A stretch of 58,880 nt of DNA from Shewanella decolorationis S12 (GTDB taxonomy: Bacteria > Pseudomonadota > Gammaproteobacteria > Enterobacterales > Shewanellaceae). This document shows positions 25,327-35,034 of the stretch, one piece after another. The position numbers and the translations under genes were made by a program. Positions within the stretch are counted from its first letter, which is position 1. Every line of letters starts with the position of its first letter. Under the pieces are notes generated by a model. It was given only the letters and a program-made list of their open reading frames with translations. It did not search any database and had not been told where the DNA came from. The DNA lies in assembly GCF_000485795.1 (NCBI RefSeq), contig NZ_AXZL01000004.1, forward strand, positions 1 through 58,880, read 5' to 3'.

Positions 25327-26784
25327 ATGGGGACTGGGGCTGAGTTACTGGATAGCGAATTTATCCAAGGCTTTTCGGCCGCGCTCCTCGATGATTACCT
25401 CAACGCCAAAAACTATGTGCAGGATGTGCCCACTCAGTCACTGTTGCATATCCGCAGTTTTACCCACAGGCTGACCGAACTGCTTGGTCAGGATAAAGCC
25501 GTCTCCTTCACCAGTCCTAACCTCTATGACCGTATCGAGCTGCTAAACCAAAAGCGGCTGATCGATGTGAAGACGACACGAGCCTTACATCGTCTGCGTG
25601 GCGATGGTAATCGTGGCGCCCATCCTGAAAAATACCATTTAACCCAAGAACAATTGCTCGCCTTGGCCCAAAAGGCCATCAAAGATGTGTTGGCCTTAAT
25701 TGAGCACTTGTATCCTAAGGTGATTGGGCGCGCGGCTCCCACTTATCGTTACCAAGCCAGTGACGCCGTTACCATCAAAGATCTCTGTTACCGCGCGGTG
25801 ATGGAAGACGACCCTAAGGCACAATACCTTGTGGGGATCTCTTTTAAAACCAAAGCATTAATGCTTAAAGAGCAAGAGCTTGCCTTGGTTGATCAATCCT
25901 ATGGTAATGAAGATGAAAATGGCCCAGCAGTGAAGGAAGTGGCGCAAAAAGCCCGTGATACCTTTGCCAAAGCCGCCTATTGGTTTGCCCTTGCGGCGCC
26001 AAAACATTCCGATGCCCTCTATGAACATGGGGTCGGGCTTATTCATGGTTACCAAGGACAGGCCGATGCCATTCTGGGCGAAGCTGCGATTGCTAAGGCT
26101 GCTGAGGCGGGTGTTGTCAATGCGATGGCGTTACTCGGGTATTTTTATCTGGTGGGCAGCGAGTCATTTAAGCCGGATTTAGCGCAGGCGAAGCATTATT
26201 TACAACTGGCGGCCGAGGGTGAGCAGACTGAAGCCATGGCGAATTTAGGCGTGCTTTACTATCAGACCAAAGATCTGACTCAAGCCTATCATTTTATTAG
26301 TAAAGCGGCGCAAGCGGGTTATCCCCATGCCCAGTACCATTTAGCCTTAATGCTCGCCAACGGCGATGGTTGTCAGCGCGATCCTATCGTGAGTGAGTAT
26401 TGGATGGCCGAAGCGGCCGAGCAAGGTCAGCTGGATGCCATGCTTACCCGCGCACAACACATGCTAAATGACGAAAGTGGTTTGGGTGGCGATGTGAGTC
26501 AGGCGGAGCGTTATCTACGTGAAGTGATTAAATACGGTCACAGTGTGCCAGCCATGATTGAACTGAGCATGGCACTCGCGGACGGTATTTTAGGGCGTAT
26601 CGATGTGGTGGGCTCTGCGGCGCTGCTCAACCTGGCGCGCCGTCATGCCAATAGCAAAGAGGCTGAGATTATCGAGCCCCTATGGCAATCACTCGCATTG
26701 CAGGTTGATACTGTGCTGGGAATGACCCAAGATCCCGGCGAGATTCAAACCCTGAAGCGCGCCAAGGATCTGCTAAGCGTTTAG
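25327..26784 (+). CDS. DUF4145-like and Sel1-repeat protein
   Basis: 485 residues. An N-terminal helical domain (about 10-135; LLHIRSFTHRLTELL, LHRLRGDGNRGAHPE) resembles DUF4145, often a putative nucleic-acid-associated or HEPN-like fold. It is followed by Sel1-like tetratricopeptide repeats (about 150-430: YEHGVGLIHGYQG, AMALLGYFYLVG, AMANLGVLYYQ, AQYHLALMLANGDG). Sel1 repeats are protein-binding scaffolds. RBS GAGGTAAG precedes ATG 25327. Probable operon with the YciC-like gene; partners unknown. Confidence 0.75.
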   Translation: MGTGAELLDSEFIQGFSAALLDDYLNAKNYVQDVPTQSLLHIRSFTHRLTELLGQDKAVSFTSPNLYDRIELLNQKRLIDVKTTRALHRLRGDGNRGAHPEKYHLTQEQLLALAQKAIKDVLALIEHLYPKVIGRAAPTYRYQASDAVTIKDLCYRAVMEDDPKAQYLVGISFKTKALMLKEQELALVDQSYGNEDENGPAVKEVAQKARDTFAKAAYWFALAAPKHSDALYEHGVGLIHGYQGQADAILGEAAIAKAAEAGVVNAMALLGYFYLVGSESFKPDLAQAKHYLQLAAEGEQTEAMANLGVLYYQTKDLTQAYHFISKAAQAGYPHAQYHLALMLANGDGCQRDPIVSEYWMAEAAEQGQLDAMLTRAQHMLNDESGLGGDVSQAERYLREVIKYGHSVPAMIELSMALADGILGRIDVVGSAALLNLARRHANSKEAEIIEPLWQSLALQVDTVLGMTQDPGEIQTLKRAKDLLSV

Positions 26785-26787
26785 GGA

Positions 26788-27123
26788 TTAGCCTTCATCA
26801 TTTTGATGTTCAAAGGTGCGACCAGTGTAGTGCTTTGCATGGGTTTCGCGCACCACATTCGTGGAACGATAAAACTCAGTCTCTTGGCTCGCCGCTTCCC
26901 TTGCTTGTGCTTGGGCACGATTAAACTTACTCATTTGGCGCGCCACGTAAATGCGGCTAAATAGCACTAAGCAGCCGAGCGCAATAGCGCCAAATAAAAG
27001 CACAAAAGGCAATAAAAACAGTGATAAACAGATTAGGCTAACACTAACGGCCATGGCTAACCAAGCCCGTGCTCCTGAAAGGCGTGGCTGAAATGGGCTC
27101 TGTTGAAATTGTTGATAGATCAT
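26788..27123 (-). CDS. Small membrane protein, hypothetical
   Basis: 111 residues with a hydrophobic stretch at about 26-60 (one long or two short helices) and a charged, Ala/Gln-rich C-terminal tail. It converges on the Sel1-repeat gene with only 3 bp between stop codons. I do not recognise a family. Confidence 0.6.
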   Translation of the reverse strand: MIYQQFQQSPFQPRLSGARAWLAMAVSVSLICLSLFLLPFVLLFGAIALGCLVLFSRIYVARQMSKFNRAQAQAREAASQETEFYRSTNVVRETHAKHYTGRTFEHQNDEG

Positions 27124-27556
27124 AAGAACTCCTAATCAAAATGGGGCGAGGCGTAAGGTAAATCATCTAAGGATTTGCCAAATTGGCGTCATCAAGAGGT
27201 CTCTTTCCCAATGCTATGGAGAGTCAGTGTGCAATAAATAAACGGATTGGGTCACGTTAATTTGGGTTAATTTACGTTGTTTTACGTCTGGAAGCTTACA
27301 TTGTTGTGTAATCTGAGGTGTCTGTGATCTTTTAGTTATCATTAGGTTTTTAATGATTTGATTAAAGTTATCTTTATGTTTTTGCTTAATTATTTATTAA
27401 TTTGATGATAAGTGATTCTTTGTTTGTTGTGCGAGATGTGCGAAAATTTAACCGATATTTTGATTGGTCATGGCTAAATCTGTAAATTTATTACAGTGAG
27501 TGATGACCATTCGTCCAATACCTTCCTTCAGTGCTGTGTAAATCGTAGATACCAAA

Positions 27557-29428
27557 ATGAACTCATATTCACTTAAACAAAAGATCCTGATTTCGGTCGT
27601 GATCGCCTTGTCCCTCGTGATCAGCTTGCTGTCTTGGCAAAGCTACTCCAGTCAAAAATCATTGTTATTGCAAAATAGCCTAGAGCAGGTACAGCGCTTA
27701 GGTGAACAACAGGCCGAGCGCATTCAAGAATGGCTGGCTGGACGCCAAGATATCGTAGGCGTATTGGCATCTAAGGTGGAAGGTAACAGTTTAAGTGCAT
27801 TGCAACAGGCGCAGGCCTCAGGGCGATTCCAGTTGACTTATTATGGTACCGAGACAGGACAAATGTTGGACTCAGATCCAAGCATCGACCGTACGGGTTA
27901 CGATCCGAGAACGCGTCCTTGGTATAAACAGGCGATGAATGAGCGCGGCCTCATCCTGACTAAACCCTATGTCGACGTGGCCTATAACGTGTTAGTGGTC
28001 AGTATGGCGCAGGCCACTTCTCAAGGTGTGGTAGGTGGCGATCTCTCGATTGCGAGTCTGGTTGAGAGCGTAAATCGCATGACGCTCCCCGCCAATGGCT
28101 ATGCGATCATGATGCACAAAGACGGCACTGTGATTGCCTACAAAGATGCCTCTAAGGCGATGAAGCCCGTCGGCCAAATCGACAACGATTTGAATCATGA
28201 TTTACCGCAGCAGAGCCGCCAAGCGGGAGCCTTGCTGCCCATGTATTTTGAGAATGAGGGCCGTGATAAGTTAGTCTGGGGCGTCGATATTCCCAATACC
28301 GATTGGGAGTTGGTGATAGTGCTGGATAAGGAGACTCTTGAGGCGCCGTTAACCGATCTTCTGTTGACGCAATTTGGACTCGCTGCCGTAGTGTTACTCC
28401 TGAGCGTGTTGGCGATTTCCTGGTTGGTAAATCTACTGCTAGGCCCACTTGGACGCGTGTCTCAGGCGCTGGCACGCATTGCCGACGGCAATGGCGATTT
28501 GACTCAACGCATAGAGGTCGACACACAGGATGAAGTAGGCGTGTTGGCCGATAGCTTTAACCGTTTTGTCGGCAGCCAGCATCAACTGATCAGCCATATT
28601 CGTCAGTTAGCCAGCGAGCTAGATGCGGATGCCGAGCGCAGTCTTAAAACCAACCATATTGCGGTGGCAGAGTTGCAACGTCAGCAGCAGGAAGTGGCCA
28701 TGGTGGCAACGGCGGTGACCGAAATGGCGAGCGCGACCAATGAAATTGCCGCCAATGCGGAAAATACTGCAACAGCGGCGCAGCAGTCGGCCGCGAGTAG
28801 TTTTCAAGGCAAAGAGCTGGTCAATAAAACCCGCAGTTCGATCAACTCCTTGGCCGATGAAGTCGCTCAGGCAACAGACGTGATTGAAGATTTAAGTCGC
28901 CATGCCCAGTCGATTTCTAGCATTTTAGCGACAATTCAAGGGATTGCAGAGCAGACTAACCTGTTAGCGCTCAACGCAGCGATTGAAGCCGCCCGCGCGG
29001 GTGAGCAGGGCCGTGGTTTTGCGGTGGTCGCCGATGAGGTGCGGGTATTGTCGCGTCGGACGCAAGATTCGACCCAAGAAGTGCATGCGACCATTGAAAC
29101 CTTGCAACGCACTACAGCTAAAGCGGTTAGTTTGATGGAAAGCAGTCAAATGCTTGCGGGCAACAGCGTGGAAGATGCCAATGCTGCGGCCAAGGCGCTG
29201 GAGGAAATCACCCAAGCTGTGAATGTGATTTCGGATATGGCGGGGCAAATTGCCACGGCTGCCGAAGAGCAAACACATGTTACGGGGGAAATCACCCAAA
29301 ATACCGTGGCGATCAAGGACGTGACCGACGAAATCACCGAGGCGGCGAAATCGGATCTGACGCAAGCGCAAGCATTAAAGGCGCGAGCGAACGATCTCAA
29401 TGCTCAGGTAGCGACCTTTATTCTGTAA
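27557..29428 (+). CDS. Methyl-accepting chemotaxis protein, dCACHE type (copy 1)
   Basis: 623 residues. Transmembrane helices at about 8-27 and 275-297 bracket a periplasmic double-CACHE ligand domain ([24 protein letters not shown]). HAMP (about 298-350) and a cytoplasmic hairpin follow, with the tip [20 protein letters not shown]. Small-molecule binding is expected, possibly an amino acid given the RxWY/D pattern; the ligand cannot be named. The 433-bp upstream spacer (27124-27556) is AT-rich with no gene; no clear FliA promoter was found there. Tandem paralogue downstream. Confidence 0.92.
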   Translation: MNSYSLKQKILISVVIALSLVISLLSWQSYSSQKSLLLQNSLEQVQRLGEQQAERIQEWLAGRQDIVGVLASKVEGNSLSALQQAQASGRFQLTYYGTETGQMLDSDPSIDRTGYDPRTRPWYKQAMNERGLILTKPYVDVAYNVLVVSMAQATSQGVVGGDLSIASLVESVNRMTLPANGYAIMMHKDGTVIAYKDASKAMKPVGQIDNDLNHDLPQQSRQAGALLPMYFENEGRDKLVWGVDIPNTDWELVIVLDKETLEAPLTDLLLTQFGLAAVVLLLSVLAISWLVNLLLGPLGRVSQALARIADGNGDLTQRIEVDTQDEVGVLADSFNRFVGSQHQLISHIRQLASELDADAERSLKTNHIAVAELQRQQQEVAMVATAVTEMASATNEIAANAENTATAAQQSAASSFQGKELVNKTRSSINSLADEVAQATDVIEDLSRHAQSISSILATIQGIAEQTNLLALNAAIEAARAGEQGRGFAVVADEVRVLSRRTQDSTQEVHATIETLQRTTAKAVSLMESSQMLAGNSVEDANAAAKALEEITQAVNVISDMAGQIATAAEEQTHVTGEITQNTVAIKDVTDEITEAAKSDLTQAQALKARANDLNAQVATFIL

Positions 29429-29469
29429 TCCCATCTTAAAATTATTCCTACAGATAGTCATTAATCTTC

Positions 29470-29506
29470 AATATAAGTGCCAGTTAATAAAATTGGCACT
29501 TATATT
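29470..29506 (+). terminator. Hairpin after the first chemoreceptor gene
   Basis: AATATAAGTGCCA (29470-29482) and TGGCACTTATATT (29494-29506) form a perfect 13-bp stem. The A/T-rich ends act as both tract and stem; likely a bidirectional terminator. The remaining spacer to 29811 is strongly AT-rich with no gene apart from the promoter noted next. Confidence 0.6.
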
Positions 29507-29758
29507 AATTTAATAATCTATTATTTGAATTTATCTCTAATTCGTTAGCATTAATATGCGATATTTTTCGGTTCATGCTAGTCATATTGCATATTTAAGT
29601 TTAAATAAGCTAAGCGTTCTGTTTGGTATGGCTTAAATATCAATATCTAGATATCTAATTATCTTGGCTTTTATTGTGAATTTGTTTATTTTTGAGATCA
29701 ATAGTAAATACGTAAGTTGTTATTTCACGTATTTTGATAAGCCAAATGCTGCTTTGAA

Positions 29759-29785
29759 TAAATTTTGTTCGAAGTAGGGCGATTA
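29759..29785 (+). promoter_or_regulatory. Sigma-28 (FliA)-like promoter of the second chemoreceptor
   Basis: TAAA (29759-29762), a 15-nt spacer and GGCGATTA (29778-29785) fit the flagellar sigma consensus TAAA-N15-GCCGATAA (-10 at 6 of 8). It lies 26 bp upstream of the ATG at 29812, the expected distance for a class III chemotaxis gene. Confidence 0.55.
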
Positions 29786-29811
29786 TCCTATGTTTATATG
29801 CGAAATATTCT

Positions 29812-31683
29812 ATGAAATCATATTCATTAAAGCAGAAAATTCTTTCGTCCGTTATTCTTGCTCTTTCAGCAGTGATTTTACTACTGTCGTGGCAAAGTTA
29901 TACCAGTCAGAAAAAAGTGCTGTTAGATGTTAATTTAGAGCAAGCTCAGCGTCTTGGAGAGCAGCAAGCGTTAATCATAAGTGAGTGGCTTTCAAGTCGT
30001 CAGCAAATTGTGAAAGCGATGGAAACTCAGTTAAACCATAACATTGTGCAAGCAATGAAGCAGGCGAAAGAATCGGGAGGTTTTGAATCAACATTCTTTG
30101 GGGAGTCTGACGGTAACATGCGGGACTCTGAGCCAGCGACTGACTATACCAATTTCGATCCTCGTACTCGCCCTTGGTACCAAGAAGCTATGCGAACCGG
30201 CAGAAATATCTTAACCAAGCCTTATCTTGATACTGCATTTAATATTCTGGTGGTGACTTTGGCTGAGCCTGTTGCTGGTGGTGTTATTGCTGGAGATTTA
30301 TCGATTAATAATCTTACTGAAGAAGTTAATCGAATGGAGTTACCTGCAAACGGTTATGCCATCATGATGCATAAAGACGGCACCATTATCGCTTATAAAG
30401 ATCAAACTAAAACATTAAAGCCTATTAGTGATATAGACAATGAACTCAATAGTAATTTGTCCGAATTAAGCCGAAAAATTGGTACTTTGCTTCCTATGTA
30501 CTTTGAAAGTGAAGACCGCGATAAGTTAGTTTGGGGCGTTGATATTCCAAATACAGATTGGAAATTAGTCCTTGTATTGGATAGAGAAACACTTGAGGAA
30601 CCTCTCTCTAGTTTGCTACTCACTCAGTTTGGATTATCGACACTAGTATTAATTTTAAGCGTATTAGCAATATCTTGGTTAATAAGCGTTCTCCTCGGTC
30701 CGTTGAGCCGAGTATCGCAGGCGCTTGCGCGTATTGCCGATGGGAACGGGGATTTAACTCAACGTATTTCCGTCGACACTCAGGATGAGGTGGGTGTGCT
30801 GGCCGATAGCTTTAACCGTTTTGTTGGTAGTCAGCATCAATTGATCAGCCATATTCGTCAATTGGCAGATCAATTAGATCAAGATGCTGAACGTAGCCTC
30901 GTGACGACACAATCTTCGGTTGCGGAGTTACTACGTCAGCAGCAGGAAGTCTCTATGGTGGCAACGGCGGTGACCGAAATGGCGAGCGCGACCAATGAAA
31001 TTGCCGCCAATGCAGAAAACACTGCAACAGCGGCGCAGCAATCAGCTGAAAGTAGTTTCCAAGGAAAAGAGTTGGTCAATAAAACCCGCAGTTCGATCAA
31101 TTCCTTAGCCGATGAAGTGACACAGGCAACTGAGGTAATTGAAGATTTAAGCGGTCATGCCCAGTCTATTTCCAGTATTTTGGGGACAATTCAAGGAATT
31201 GCGGAGCAGACTAACCTGTTAGCGCTCAACGCAGCGATTGAAGCCGCCCGTGCGGGTGAGCAGGGCCGTGGTTTTGCCGTGGTCGCCGATGAGGTGCGGG
31301 TATTGTCACGTCGTACTCAAGATTCGACCCAAGAAGTACATGCGACCATTGAAACGCTGCAACGCACCACAGCGAAAGCCGTGAGTTTGATGGAAAGCAG
31401 TCAAATGCTCGCAGGCAACAGTGTAGAAGATGCGAATGCCGCCGCGAAGGCATTGGAGGAGATCACCCAAGCCGTGCATATCATTTCAGATATGGCGGGG
31501 CAAATTGCCACTGCTGCTGAGGAACAAACTCAGGTTACGGGGGAAATCACCCAAAATACGGTGGCGATCAAGGACGTGACCGACGAAATCACCGAGGCCG
31601 CGAAATCGGATCTGACGCAAGCCCAAGCATTAAAGGCGCGTGCGAACGATCTCAATGCGCAGGTTGCGACCTTTATTCTGTAA
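29812..31683 (+). CDS. Methyl-accepting chemotaxis protein, dCACHE type (copy 2)
   Basis: 623 residues, the same length and architecture as the preceding receptor. The periplasmic dCACHE domain is clearly diverged ([17 protein letters not shown] versus [17 protein letters not shown]), whereas the HAMP-to-C-terminus half is nearly identical in protein sequence. Nucleotide identity is patchy there, with exact runs over 50 nt. The N-terminal half is more AT-rich than copy 1. This is a tandem duplication with probable gene conversion of the signalling domain and a ligand domain free to change specificity. A FliA-like promoter is upstream. Confidence 0.92.
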   Translation: MKSYSLKQKILSSVILALSAVILLLSWQSYTSQKKVLLDVNLEQAQRLGEQQALIISEWLSSRQQIVKAMETQLNHNIVQAMKQAKESGGFESTFFGESDGNMRDSEPATDYTNFDPRTRPWYQEAMRTGRNILTKPYLDTAFNILVVTLAEPVAGGVIAGDLSINNLTEEVNRMELPANGYAIMMHKDGTIIAYKDQTKTLKPISDIDNELNSNLSELSRKIGTLLPMYFESEDRDKLVWGVDIPNTDWKLVLVLDRETLEEPLSSLLLTQFGLSTLVLILSVLAISWLISVLLGPLSRVSQALARIADGNGDLTQRISVDTQDEVGVLADSFNRFVGSQHQLISHIRQLADQLDQDAERSLVTTQSSVAELLRQQQEVSMVATAVTEMASATNEIAANAENTATAAQQSAESSFQGKELVNKTRSSINSLADEVTQATEVIEDLSGHAQSISSILGTIQGIAEQTNLLALNAAIEAARAGEQGRGFAVVADEVRVLSRRTQDSTQEVHATIETLQRTTAKAVSLMESSQMLAGNSVEDANAAAKALEEITQAVHIISDMAGQIATAAEEQTQVTGEITQNTVAIKDVTDEITEAAKSDLTQAQALKARANDLNAQVATFIL

Positions 31684-31700
31684 GCTTGATGACAGCGATA

Positions 31701-31735
31701 AGCCCAGCGTAGGTAAATACTCTGGGCTTTTTATT
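31701..31735 (+). terminator. Terminator after the second chemoreceptor gene
   Basis: AGCCCAG (31701-31707) pairs with CTGGGCT (31722-31728), followed by TTTTTATTT. It overlaps the 3' end of the convergent LysR gene. Confidence 0.75.
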
Positions 31736-32705
31736 TGCTCGAATTCTGCGGCAGCATCAGTTTTTCAACACTTTGACAGATGGTATCGCGCATCCATTTA
31801 TGACCTTGGTCTTCATCGTTGCGCTGGTGCCAGAGCAGCACATAGGCCATAGGGATAAATTCAAAGGGCAGAGGCAACAGCCTCAGTGGATACAGCTTGC
31901 ATGCGTGCAGTGCAAAGCTCGATGGTAAGGTAAAAATCAAATCACTGTGGGCACAGATGCTGGCCGCGCCATAAAAATCGGGTACAGTCGTGCTGATTTT
32001 ACGCCTGTGGCCAAGGTCTGCTAGAAAGTAATCCAGCGCCCACCAATCACTCCCTTCACAACGCACCTGCACATGTGCCACATCCAAATACAAATTTAAA
32101 TCCCATTGTGGTGAGGTGAGAGCGGCCATCAAAGGATGATCTTGGCGCACCAAACACACTTGCCTGTCGGTAAACAGGGTTTGGCAGCTAATGCCATCTG
32201 GGAGTCTGTCCGTTTGCGAGTCTGACAGCGGGTGTAAATCCCGCCCCGAGATCCCAAAGTCAATTTGCCCCTGCTGCAAATCGTGCATCGATTTCTCGGT
32301 CCACACATAGGAGTCGAGCTTCAGGTTCGGTGCAGTGCTTAATAATGGGCCGATAAAATAGGGAATTAAGGTTTCGTAGGCGCTTTCAACCATGGCAAAG
32401 GAAAACTGCCTGTTACTGCTGGCCGGTGTAAACGTCGGTGGCTGTGTGAGTTGATATAAGTCCTGCAAAATATTTGGCAACTTCAGCCCAATATTGAGCG
32501 CATGGGCAGTGGGTTTTAGGCCGTGGGCAGTGCGTTGGAACAGGGGATCATCTAAGGTTTCTCGCAGGCGATTCAAGCTCTTGCTCAACGCCGATTGGCT
32601 AATATGTAATCGACTCGCTGCGCGTGTGACACTCTGCTCTTCGAGCAAAACCTTCAATATCACCAGTAGGTTGAGATCGATTCTGGCTAAGTTGTCGAGA
32701 TTCAT
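31731..32705 (-). CDS. LysR-family transcriptional regulator
   Basis: 324 residues. Canonical N-terminal winged helix (LNLLVILKVLLEEQSVTRAA, SQSALSKSLNRLRETLDDPLF) and effector domain. Divergent from a Bcr/CflA-type exporter with a 115-bp spacer, so the exporter gene is its likely target. Confidence 0.88.
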   Translation of the reverse strand: MNLDNLARIDLNLLVILKVLLEEQSVTRAASRLHISQSALSKSLNRLRETLDDPLFQRTAHGLKPTAHALNIGLKLPNILQDLYQLTQPPTFTPASSNRQFSFAMVESAYETLIPYFIGPLLSTAPNLKLDSYVWTEKSMHDLQQGQIDFGISGRDLHPLSDSQTDRLPDGISCQTLFTDRQVCLVRQDHPLMAALTSPQWDLNLYLDVAHVQVRCEGSDWWALDYFLADLGHRRKISTTVPDFYGAASICAHSDLIFTLPSSFALHACKLYPLRLLPLPFEFIPMAYVLLWHQRNDEDQGHKWMRDTICQSVEKLMLPQNSSK

Positions 32706-32820
32706 AGATATTCCTCAGAGGAAATTCACTTTGGAAATTATACCATTTCTGTTCATACCTTGAGTTATTTAAAATAGCGCCCACTGAAATACCTTTTACT
32801 GTTTAACCGAGATAAGTTTT

Positions 32821-34029
32821 ATGCGGCGCAATCTGTTACCTATTTTGATGTCTTTGGTGCTACTCAGCCCTTTGGCGATTGATATTTATCTACCTTCGAT
32901 GCCCACCATGGCGGCAGAGTTCGCCGTGTCTGCAAGTGAAGTGCAATCCACCTTAGTGCTGTTTTTATTTGCTATGGGTGTGGGCCAAATTTTGATTGGC
33001 CCCTTGGCCGACCGTTACGGACGTCGACCTGTGGCACTCTTTGGCGTGCTGCTCTATGGTGCCAGCAGTTTGCTTGCGGCCGCTGCGATTGAATTCCATT
33101 GGTTACAAATTGCCCGGGTATTACAAGGTTTGGCTGCCTGCTCGACCTCTATTGTGGTCTTTAGTGCAGTGCGCGATTGTTACTCACCAAAAGAAGGCGC
33201 CAAAATTTACAGTTACTTAAATGGGGCTATCTGCGTGATCCCTGCACTGGCGCCAACCTTAGGGGGTCTATTGGCTATGCAATTTGGCTGGCGCTCAACC
33301 TTTGTGTTTATGACCCTATACGCGATTTTGATGATGCTTTTAGTGGGCTATCGTTTACCCGAAACTCGTCCGGCCAATACGGTGAGCAGTGGTCCCTTGT
33401 ACCGTTGGAGCCGTTATAAACCCGTACTGAGCAATACCCATTTCTTGTTCTATGCCTTTGCCTGTATGTCGGCGATGGCGGCGATTTTAAGTTATGTGTC
33501 TTACTCTCCCGTGTGGCTTATCGGTCATTTAGGCGTGTCAGAGTTAGCTTTTAGCGGTTTATTTGGATTGAATGCTTTGGTCAATATCGGTGCTTGTTTT
33601 GCTGCACCAGTGGTGATCCGCAAGTTAGGCAATCGTCCAACCGCCATCCTTGCTTTAGCACTGTTGGTGCTCTCGGCGGTATTGATTATCGCTGCGCAAG
33701 CATTTGGCCCAAGTATGGGTATGGCTGCCGCCTTTGCCTTTATGCTGCCTATGATGTTGTTGTGTATTGGTTTTGCTTTCTTATTAGGCCCAGCGACCAG
33801 TATGGCGTTGTCTGCCTTTGGCGAGCGCGCAGGCACTGCAACGGCGATGTTAGGTTTTATTCAGATGAGTGGCGCGTCAGTCATAGCAGGCCTAGTGCAG
33901 CAAACTAACCTGACTGCACCCTATGCGGTGGCGTTAGTGATGGGATTTTTCTCTATCGGATTACTCTCGATGATGGCGCTCAGCCGCTTTGACCACTGGC
34001 ACCAAGAGCAATTAGCCGCCGAGCATTAA
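32821..34029 (+). CDS. Bcr/CflA-family MFS drug exporter
   Basis: 402 residues, 12 predicted transmembrane helices. The N-terminal LSPLAIDIYLPSMPTMA is characteristic of the Bcr/CflA (bicyclomycin/chloramphenicol-type) subfamily, as is the GPLADRYGRRPVALFG motif A and the loop-region RDCYSP. It exports hydrophobic compounds by proton antiport; the natural substrate is unknown. RBS GAGATAA precedes the ATG. Probably controlled by the divergent LysR regulator. Confidence 0.9.
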   Translation: MRRNLLPILMSLVLLSPLAIDIYLPSMPTMAAEFAVSASEVQSTLVLFLFAMGVGQILIGPLADRYGRRPVALFGVLLYGASSLLAAAAIEFHWLQIARVLQGLAACSTSIVVFSAVRDCYSPKEGAKIYSYLNGAICVIPALAPTLGGLLAMQFGWRSTFVFMTLYAILMMLLVGYRLPETRPANTVSSGPLYRWSRYKPVLSNTHFLFYAFACMSAMAAILSYVSYSPVWLIGHLGVSELAFSGLFGLNALVNIGACFAAPVVIRKLGNRPTAILALALLVLSAVLIIAAQAFGPSMGMAAAFAFMLPMMLLCIGFAFLLGPATSMALSAFGERAGTATAMLGFIQMSGASVIAGLVQQTNLTAPYAVALVMGFFSIGLLSMMALSRFDHWHQEQLAAEH

Positions 34030-34064
34030 TACGCCCTAAACGGCTAATCAAAGAAACACCCTTT

Positions 34065-34102
34065 GCCCGTAGCTTATTTGACCATAGCTACGGGCATTTT
34101 TT
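34065..34102 (+). terminator. Terminator after the Bcr/CflA gene
   Basis: GCCCGTAGCT (34065-34074) and AGCTACGGGC (34085-34094) form a 10-bp stem followed by ATTTTTTAT. Confidence 0.85.
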
Positions 34103-34154
34103 ATGGATAATTCAAGTTGCTATACTACTGGAAATAATTTATCGAGAACTCGCT

Positions 34155-34748
34155 TTGAGCCGTCAATATTGTCCTACTTGCTGTTATCCGATGAATGCGT
34201 GCTTATGCTCCCATGTGCAGCAGGTAAAACCGCAGACGCAACTAGTGATATTGCAGCATCCCTCCGAAGTCGAGCATAAAAAGAATAGCGTCAAGGTGTT
34301 AAGTCTAGTGATCCCCGATACTCAAGTGTATGTGGGCGAGACGGAAGCGGATTTTGCATTATTGAGCAAACAGTTGATGAATTGTGGGCGCCCTGTCTAT
34401 CTTGTTTATCCCTCTGAGCGGAGTGTGAGTGTCGAACAACAGACGATTGGCGCTGATTGCATACTGTTGCTTATAGATGGCACTTGGCGCAAAGCTTTTA
34501 AAATCTTGCAATTAAATCCTTGGCTAACTCAATTACCCGCGGTGCATTTGCCCGAAGGTTATGAATCAAGGTATAAGATCCGCAAATCGAGTCGCAGCGA
34601 CAGTTTGTCGACCTTAGAAGCGAGTGCTTATATGCTCAAAGCGCTTGATGAGGGTTTAGATGTGAGCCCATTATTGGCGGCGTTTGATGCTATGGTTGCG
34701 ATTAGACTTCAGGCGATGCCCACTGAGGTGAGGTTGCGCTATGATTAA
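34155..34748 (+). CDS. DTW-domain tRNA-uridine aminocarboxypropyltransferase, TapT-like
   Basis: 197 residues. N-terminal cysteine motif CPTCCYPMNACLC and the diagnostic DGTW motif of DTW proteins, followed by LQLNPWL and SRYKIRKS. By family, it forms acp3U in tRNA from SAM, as E. coli TapT (YfiP) does at U47. The start appears to be TTG 34155; no better start precedes the Cys motif. The spacer 34749-35034 (286 bp) holds no gene. Confidence 0.85.
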   Translation: MSRQYCPTCCYPMNACLCSHVQQVKPQTQLVILQHPSEVEHKKNSVKVLSLVIPDTQVYVGETEADFALLSKQLMNCGRPVYLVYPSERSVSVEQQTIGADCILLLIDGTWRKAFKILQLNPWLTQLPAVHLPEGYESRYKIRKSSRSDSLSTLEASAYMLKALDEGLDVSPLLAAFDAMVAIRLQAMPTEVRLRYD

Positions 34749-35034
34749 TTTCACTTTTTTAGAATTGCGGTAAGTGATTTTTAATTCTTACATTTTTGAG
34801 ACTCTGTACGAATTAAAATAGTTAAAATCTTATTCAGATCACGCTAACGTAACCTAAAACAAGGTTTAATAGTGACGATTCATTTGCGTTGCAGATGATG
34901 AGATAGCTTTGCCAGCCAATTACTTTGCAGGGGAGTGATTCCATATTTTATGGTGTGCTGGCAGGGCTATCGAGCCCCGCCTTTATACTTCTTTATTATC
35001 CGAATGAATAATATTAACGTATTGATTTTAAAGC

